Assembly (NCBI RefSeq): GCF_025369935.1
Contig: NZ_CP104467.1
Coordinates: forward strand, 4,037,001-4,101,000
DNA: 64,000 nt
From: Paenibacillus andongensis
GTDB lineage: Bacteria; Bacillota; Bacilli; Paenibacillales; NBRC-103111
Reading direction: 5' to 3'
The notes under the pieces were generated by a model. The model saw only the letters and a list, made by a program, of their open reading frames with translations, ran no database searches and was not told where the DNA came from. Shown one piece after another: positions 61,076-64,000 of the stretch. The first letter of the stretch is position 1, and every line of letters begins with the position of its first letter. The position numbers and the translations under genes were made by a program.

Positions 61076-61482
61076 GGCTGCGTCTCCCTTATATCAATGA
61101 CGTTCGATCCCGCCCTACAGGGCAGTTCGACATAATTCTTCCTAAATTAGGATATCATCTTCTCAATTTTGTGTCCACGAATTCGCGTTTGTACTGCTTA
61201 TTAGCAAAAAAATATATTTAAAATAGAAGGAAGCTTATTCAACTTCAGCTGCCTTTTTTTGTGACACCATGATCCAGTAGAGTAAAAAAAGCTTCCATGT
61301 TTCTGGAGCTTTTGTCTGTGATTGGGCCATGATATGGACGTGCTCCGTTATTGGAGGGTATAGTGAAAAGTTTGATTACGAGGGGGGGAGATAGAAATCC
61401 GTTCAGTTACTGATAAACAGATGGCCGAATCTAAATGTGGAGTTTTTTCTGACATTATAAGCAGCTTATCTGAGGTTCACGG

Positions 61483-61610
61483 GGAACGAGGAGACGCTAT
61501 TTCGGTGATTATGCTGATGCAGGGCCGGCAAGCGGAACGAGGGGGCGCTATTTTGGCGGTTTACAGGTTTTACACCTCCAAAGTGGGAAATAGAGGATCC
61601 TCGTTCCGCA
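61483..61610. repeat. Dispersed repeat cluster, 61.5 kb
   Basis: ggaacgaggagacgctattt (61483-61502) and a diverged copy ggaacgagggggcgctattt (61534-61553) match the family in the 48.3-kb spacer. A related block near 9340-9415 shares CTGAGGTT-AC-GGGAAC and the preceding AGC-AGCT-like segment. Confidence 0.75.
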
Positions 61611-61747
61611 AAAACGTAATATACGCAGTTTTGAGCAATATAAGGCTTCTACGTTCCGCTAATATCTGGTGATGGCATATGCGTGTTGACGTTGATACAG
61701 TTAGAGGAACACAACAGTTTTTGCCTTGACTGTCCCTTTCTTTTATA

Positions 61748-61834
61748 CGACTTTGGCTCAACAATTTCTTCCCTCCCCTCCATTTCCATTCTAAAACACT
61801 TATCCACAGATCCGCATTTTGCATAATTTCCTAC
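61748..61834. repeat. 90-bp dispersed repeat, copy 2
   Basis: Diverged copy of 12834-12924. It contains TTATCCACA (61800-61808), a match to the DnaA-box consensus; the corresponding site in copy 1 is TTATCAACA. Confidence 0.75.
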
Positions 61835-61849
61835 ACTCCCTCCCCCAAA

Positions 61850-61875
61850 AAAAAGACCCCTTTCAGGGTCCTTTT
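61850..61875 (-). terminator. Orphan minus-strand terminator
   Basis: A stem of AAAAGACCCC with GGGTCCTTTT (one bulge) followed by eight Ts on the minus strand. No minus-strand gene is visible between it and 62185, so the transcript it ends is unidentified. Confidence 0.65.
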
Positions 61876-62185
61876 CGACGGTAATAGGATTTATGGTACT
61901 TTTGCCTTGAACCTTACTTGGCTCGGTCTCTACCTCATCACATTCCTGCAGTACATGACTACATTAATGATTCTGCGGCACATCTCCTCGCTTCTATATA
62001 GATTCAATAACAACTTCCCTGGTAGTTCGTTGCATAATATGCGACACAACACCTCGCTGAATCACCGTCATAAAGTAATATGTCCGATCTTGAAAATGTT
62101 ATGCATCTAAGTAATCATTTCGTTGACGTTTTTATTTGCTAGGAATATAATTGCTATAACAACTAATTTTGAGGAGTGAATTATT

Positions 62186-62635
62186 TTGGGACTGGATAAC
62201 TCATTTGGATTTATTTTGAACCATGCTGGTAGACGGTTGACGCAGTTATTGAACAGCCATTTTCAGCCCTATGATATGACGACAGAGCAATGGACTGTAC
62301 TCAATCGTTTAGCTGATGAAGATGGTATTACGCAGAAGTTGCTGGCGGTCCGAGCTGAAAAGGATCAAACCAATATCACGCGAATTCTCGATCAATTGGA
62401 ACGCAAAGGTTTAGTGGAACGACGGGCCAATGAGACCGATCGAAGATCGTTTCTTACCTTTATAACGGAGCAAGGCAAAGCCTTGAATGATCTCCTAACG
62501 CCGATTGAGCAGAAAGTAATCGCCTCGGTTCTTAGCGGTTTTACAGAGGAACAAACATCGAATTTGCGGGAAATGATCATTCAATTGACCAAGCAAGCCA
62601 ATGCATGCATCAAAGAAGTGGAGGATTCACAGTGA
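62186..62635 (+). CDS. MarR-family transcriptional regulator
   Basis: 149 residues. The winged helix is visible as LADEDGITQKLLAVRAEKDQ (about 49-68), NITRILDQLERKGLVERR and the wing NETDRRSFLTFITEQG. TTG 62186 follows GAGGAGTGA at 9 nt. Its stop overlaps the start of the MFS gene (GTGA), so both are co-translated, the usual arrangement of a MarR repressor with an efflux pump it controls. The inducer is unknown. Confidence 0.92.
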   Translation: MGLDNSFGFILNHAGRRLTQLLNSHFQPYDMTTEQWTVLNRLADEDGITQKLLAVRAEKDQTNITRILDQLERKGLVERRANETDRRSFLTFITEQGKALNDLLTPIEQKVIASVLSGFTEEQTSNLREMIIQLTKQANACIKEVEDSQ

Positions 62636-63831
62636 ATACGAATCAGAAATTGTGGAATCGTAATTTTGTTGCTGTCTGTTTCAGCAGCTTTTTTTTATTT
62701 ATGACTTTTTATATTCTCGCCGTTACGCTGCCAATTTTCGTCACGGATACGCTGCATGGCGGACAACAACAAATTGGTCTTGTCATGACCGTATTTATTA
62801 TTTCAACCGTCATTTTACGGCCATTAACTGGTAAATGGATGGATGAATGGAACCGCAAGAAGATCATACTTTTCTCACTGGCGCTTTTTATGATTTGTAC
62901 CGCAATATATCCATTCGTTCATCAATATACTTTTTTGCTTGGCTTAAGGTTTCTTCATGGCATAGGTTTCGGAATGGCGACAACGGCTGCAGGTGCAGTT
63001 GCGATCGAACTTGTTCCTGAGCGGCGCAAAGGTGAGGGCATTGGTTATTTCAGCCTTTTCATGAGCTTGGCTATGGTTACTGGTCCCTTTCTTGGGCTAA
63101 CCATTATGCAGACTCATAATAATAGTCTTCTATTTGGTGTATGCATTGTGTTCGCACTACTCGCTTTCTTGTTTGGAGTGACCATTCGTATTCCTCAAGC
63201 TATTTCAAAAGTGAACGTGCAATCAGAGACTGGTTGGAGAAAGTTCATTGAGCCGCGAGCTTTGCCAATTTCTTTGGCAGGCACTGTGTTAGCCTTTTCT
63301 TACGGAGCTATTACAACTTTTCTTTCCGTGTACGCCCAAGCCATTGGATTGGATACTTATGCGAGTTACTTTTTCATGGTGTTCGCTTTGATGATTGTTA
63401 TATCCAGACCTTTTACAGGCAAATGGTTTGATCGTTCAGGTCCTCATTTACTCGTATATCCTGGGATCATCCTTTTCACTTTAGGGATGGTAATCCTAAG
63501 CATTGCGTCATCCCCCGTCATATTTCTAGTTGCAGGAGGTATGCTAGGCCTTGGATTCGGGGCGATGCTTCCCAGCTTCCAGACGATCGCTATTCAAGCC
63601 GCACCTGCTCACCGCAGAGGTCTTGCAACAGGCACCTATTTCTTACTTTTCGACTCCGGATATGGGATTGGTTCCTATGTACTTGGCGCTGTCGCTTCGA
63701 GAACGAATTACCATACGATGTATTTCATTGCTGGGATGGTTGTCGCATGTTCTGCCATTCTGTATTATGGACTTTATCATCGAAAAATAACAACATCTTC
63801 CCTCAAGCCCAGCCCAAACACAATTAAATAA
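62632..63831 (+). CDS. MFS efflux transporter
   Basis: 399 residues with 12 hydrophobic segments. The loop motif LTGKWMDEWNRKKIILFS and the repeat ISRPFTGKWFDRSGPH in the second half mark the two MFS halves. The group is closest to the EmrB/YfkF-like or staphylopine-like exporters, but the substrate is not predictable. GTG 62632 follows TGGAGG; an upstream ATG at 62605 overlaps the MarR gene further and is less likely. A strong terminator follows. Confidence 0.88.
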   Translation: MNTNQKLWNRNFVAVCFSSFFLFMTFYILAVTLPIFVTDTLHGGQQQIGLVMTVFIISTVILRPLTGKWMDEWNRKKIILFSLALFMICTAIYPFVHQYTFLLGLRFLHGIGFGMATTAAGAVAIELVPERRKGEGIGYFSLFMSLAMVTGPFLGLTIMQTHNNSLLFGVCIVFALLAFLFGVTIRIPQAISKVNVQSETGWRKFIEPRALPISLAGTVLAFSYGAITTFLSVYAQAIGLDTYASYFFMVFALMIVISRPFTGKWFDRSGPHLLVYPGIILFTLGMVILSIASSPVIFLVAGGMLGLGFGAMLPSFQTIAIQAAPAHRRGLATGTYFLLFDSGYGIGSYVLGAVASRTNYHTMYFIAGMVVACSAILYYGLYHRKITTSSLKPSPNTIK

Positions 63832-63848
63832 GACTCCTCGAAAACTAA

Positions 63849-63891
63849 CATGCCGTCATTGCACTTCCCTGTTGAAGTGAGTAACGGCATG
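63849..63891. terminator. Terminator of the MarR-MFS operon
   Basis: CATGCCGT (63849-63856) pairs with ACGGCATG (63884-63891), with an inner CACTTC/GAAGTG stem (63862-63879). It may act in both directions, as a gene converges from the right. Confidence 0.8.
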
Positions 63892-63906
63892 CATCTTATT
63901 AAAACT

Positions 63907-64000
63907 TTAGCCCTCACTTAAAGCGTAGTCAACCGCACTTTCTGCATGAAGTCTAGTTGTATCATAAACGGGGATATGGCAATCATCTGGTGAGATGAGT
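63907..64000 (-). CDS. Aspartate/glutamate racemase-like protein, C-terminal end
   Basis: The minus-strand frame entering from the right edge reads LISPDDCHIPVYDTTRL, HAESAVDYALSEG and stops at 63907. The VYDTTRLHAESAVDYAL motif is the conserved C-terminus of the YgeA-type amino-acid racemase family (PLFDTTxxHAxxAV). About 30 residues are visible out of 230, so the family call rests on one motif. The rest of the gene lies beyond the window. Confidence 0.6.
   Translation of the reverse strand, partial: LISPDDCHIPVYDTTRLHAESAVDYALSEG

Larger units (their letters stand above)
61076..62185. other. Gene-free, repeat-containing spacer
   Basis: About 1.1 kb without a supported gene. Visible elements are a plus-oriented hairpin AAAAGCTTCCA/TGGAGCTTTT (about 61286-61312), dispersed repeats at 61483-61502 and 61534-61553 (ggaacgaggagacgctattt family), the 90-bp repeat copy at 61748-61834, a minus-strand terminator at 61850-61875, and AT-rich promoter DNA before the MarR gene. 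Short open frames in this region have no recognisable product. Confidence 0.55.

Noticed and set aside
61907..62110. 67-codon plus-strand frame and short minus-strand frames before marR
   Set aside because: No ribosome binding site, no domain, and several stops in the alternative frames.

Overview
The window reads as chromosome from a spore-forming, low-to-moderate GC member of the Bacillales, most likely Paenibacillus or a close relative. The support is a tricistronic gerA-type germinant receptor, a YjcZ-type micro-protein, YheC/YheD and LysM-GH18 spore proteins, a YokU/YodT/YodS/YodR/YodQ/YodP lysine cluster, a c-di-AMP (ydaO-type) riboswitch, AGGAGG ribosome binding sites and many TTG/GTG starts. 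I see no rRNA, tRNA, CRISPR array, phage or intact insertion sequence. The taxon is inferred from gene content, not from a marker gene.

Layout. 1-4.5 kb (minus): the 5' half of an ethanolamine-utilisation operon, eutS-eutP-eutW-eutV-eutA, with eutA running off the left edge. Three leader terminators each overlap a GGC-[AAAGNN]-GCC hairpin of the type bound by ANTAR regulators such as EutV. 4.7-12.2 kb: quinone oxidoreductase, MmyB-like regulator facing a DUF1259 gene, malate:quinone oxidoreductase, a diacylglycerol-type glucosyltransferase, a YvbH-like PH-domain protein and a GNAT. 12.2-16.5 kb: repeat-rich spacer, methyltransferase, Rrf2 regulator and a GC-richer MFS exporter followed by AraC debris. 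16.5-19.3 kb: VanS/VanR-like two-component pair with a VanY carboxypeptidase. 19.4-23.4 kb: ger operon and YjcZ. 23.5-25.4 kb: moaA and fdhD.

25.5-36.1 kb is the most coherent block. It holds a sigma-54 enhancer-binding protein (KamR-like), kamA behind a -24/-12 promoter, three 112-bp tandem repeats, a minus-strand operon yokU-yodT-yodS-yodR-yodQ, ablB (yodP) in plus orientation, and the sigma-54 gene itself. Divergent -24/-12 promoters lie between yokU and ablB. The locus therefore carries its own sigma factor, activator and three target promoters for lysine to beta-lysine to N-acetyl-beta-lysine and CoA-dependent catabolism.

36.2-49.5 kb: a mixed set of accessory and envelope genes (polysaccharide deacetylase, kinase-like mini-protein, copper-amine-oxidase-N stalk protein, N-acetyltransferases, LysM-GH18 hydrolase, YheC/D ATP-grasp, phosphotransferase) and a LysM-CAP protein behind a c-di-AMP riboswitch. 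49.5-52.3 kb: FMN-binding protein, ApbE flavinyltransferase and an RnfD-like membrane protein, a probable extracytosolic flavin electron-transfer unit, next to XapX and a fragment resembling adenosylhomocysteinase. 52.4-55 kb: an ECF42-type sigma factor with two YCII/DGPF proteins. 55-61 kb: hydrolase, methyltransferase, RMD1-like membrane protein, and a 7TM histidine kinase with a SARP-type response regulator. 61-64 kb: repeat spacer, MarR-MFS efflux pair and the C-terminal end of an Asp/Glu racemase-like gene.

Several dispersed, non-coding repeat families recur in the intergenic spaces (9.3, 12.5-12.9, 28.7-29.0, 48.3, 61.4-61.8 kb).
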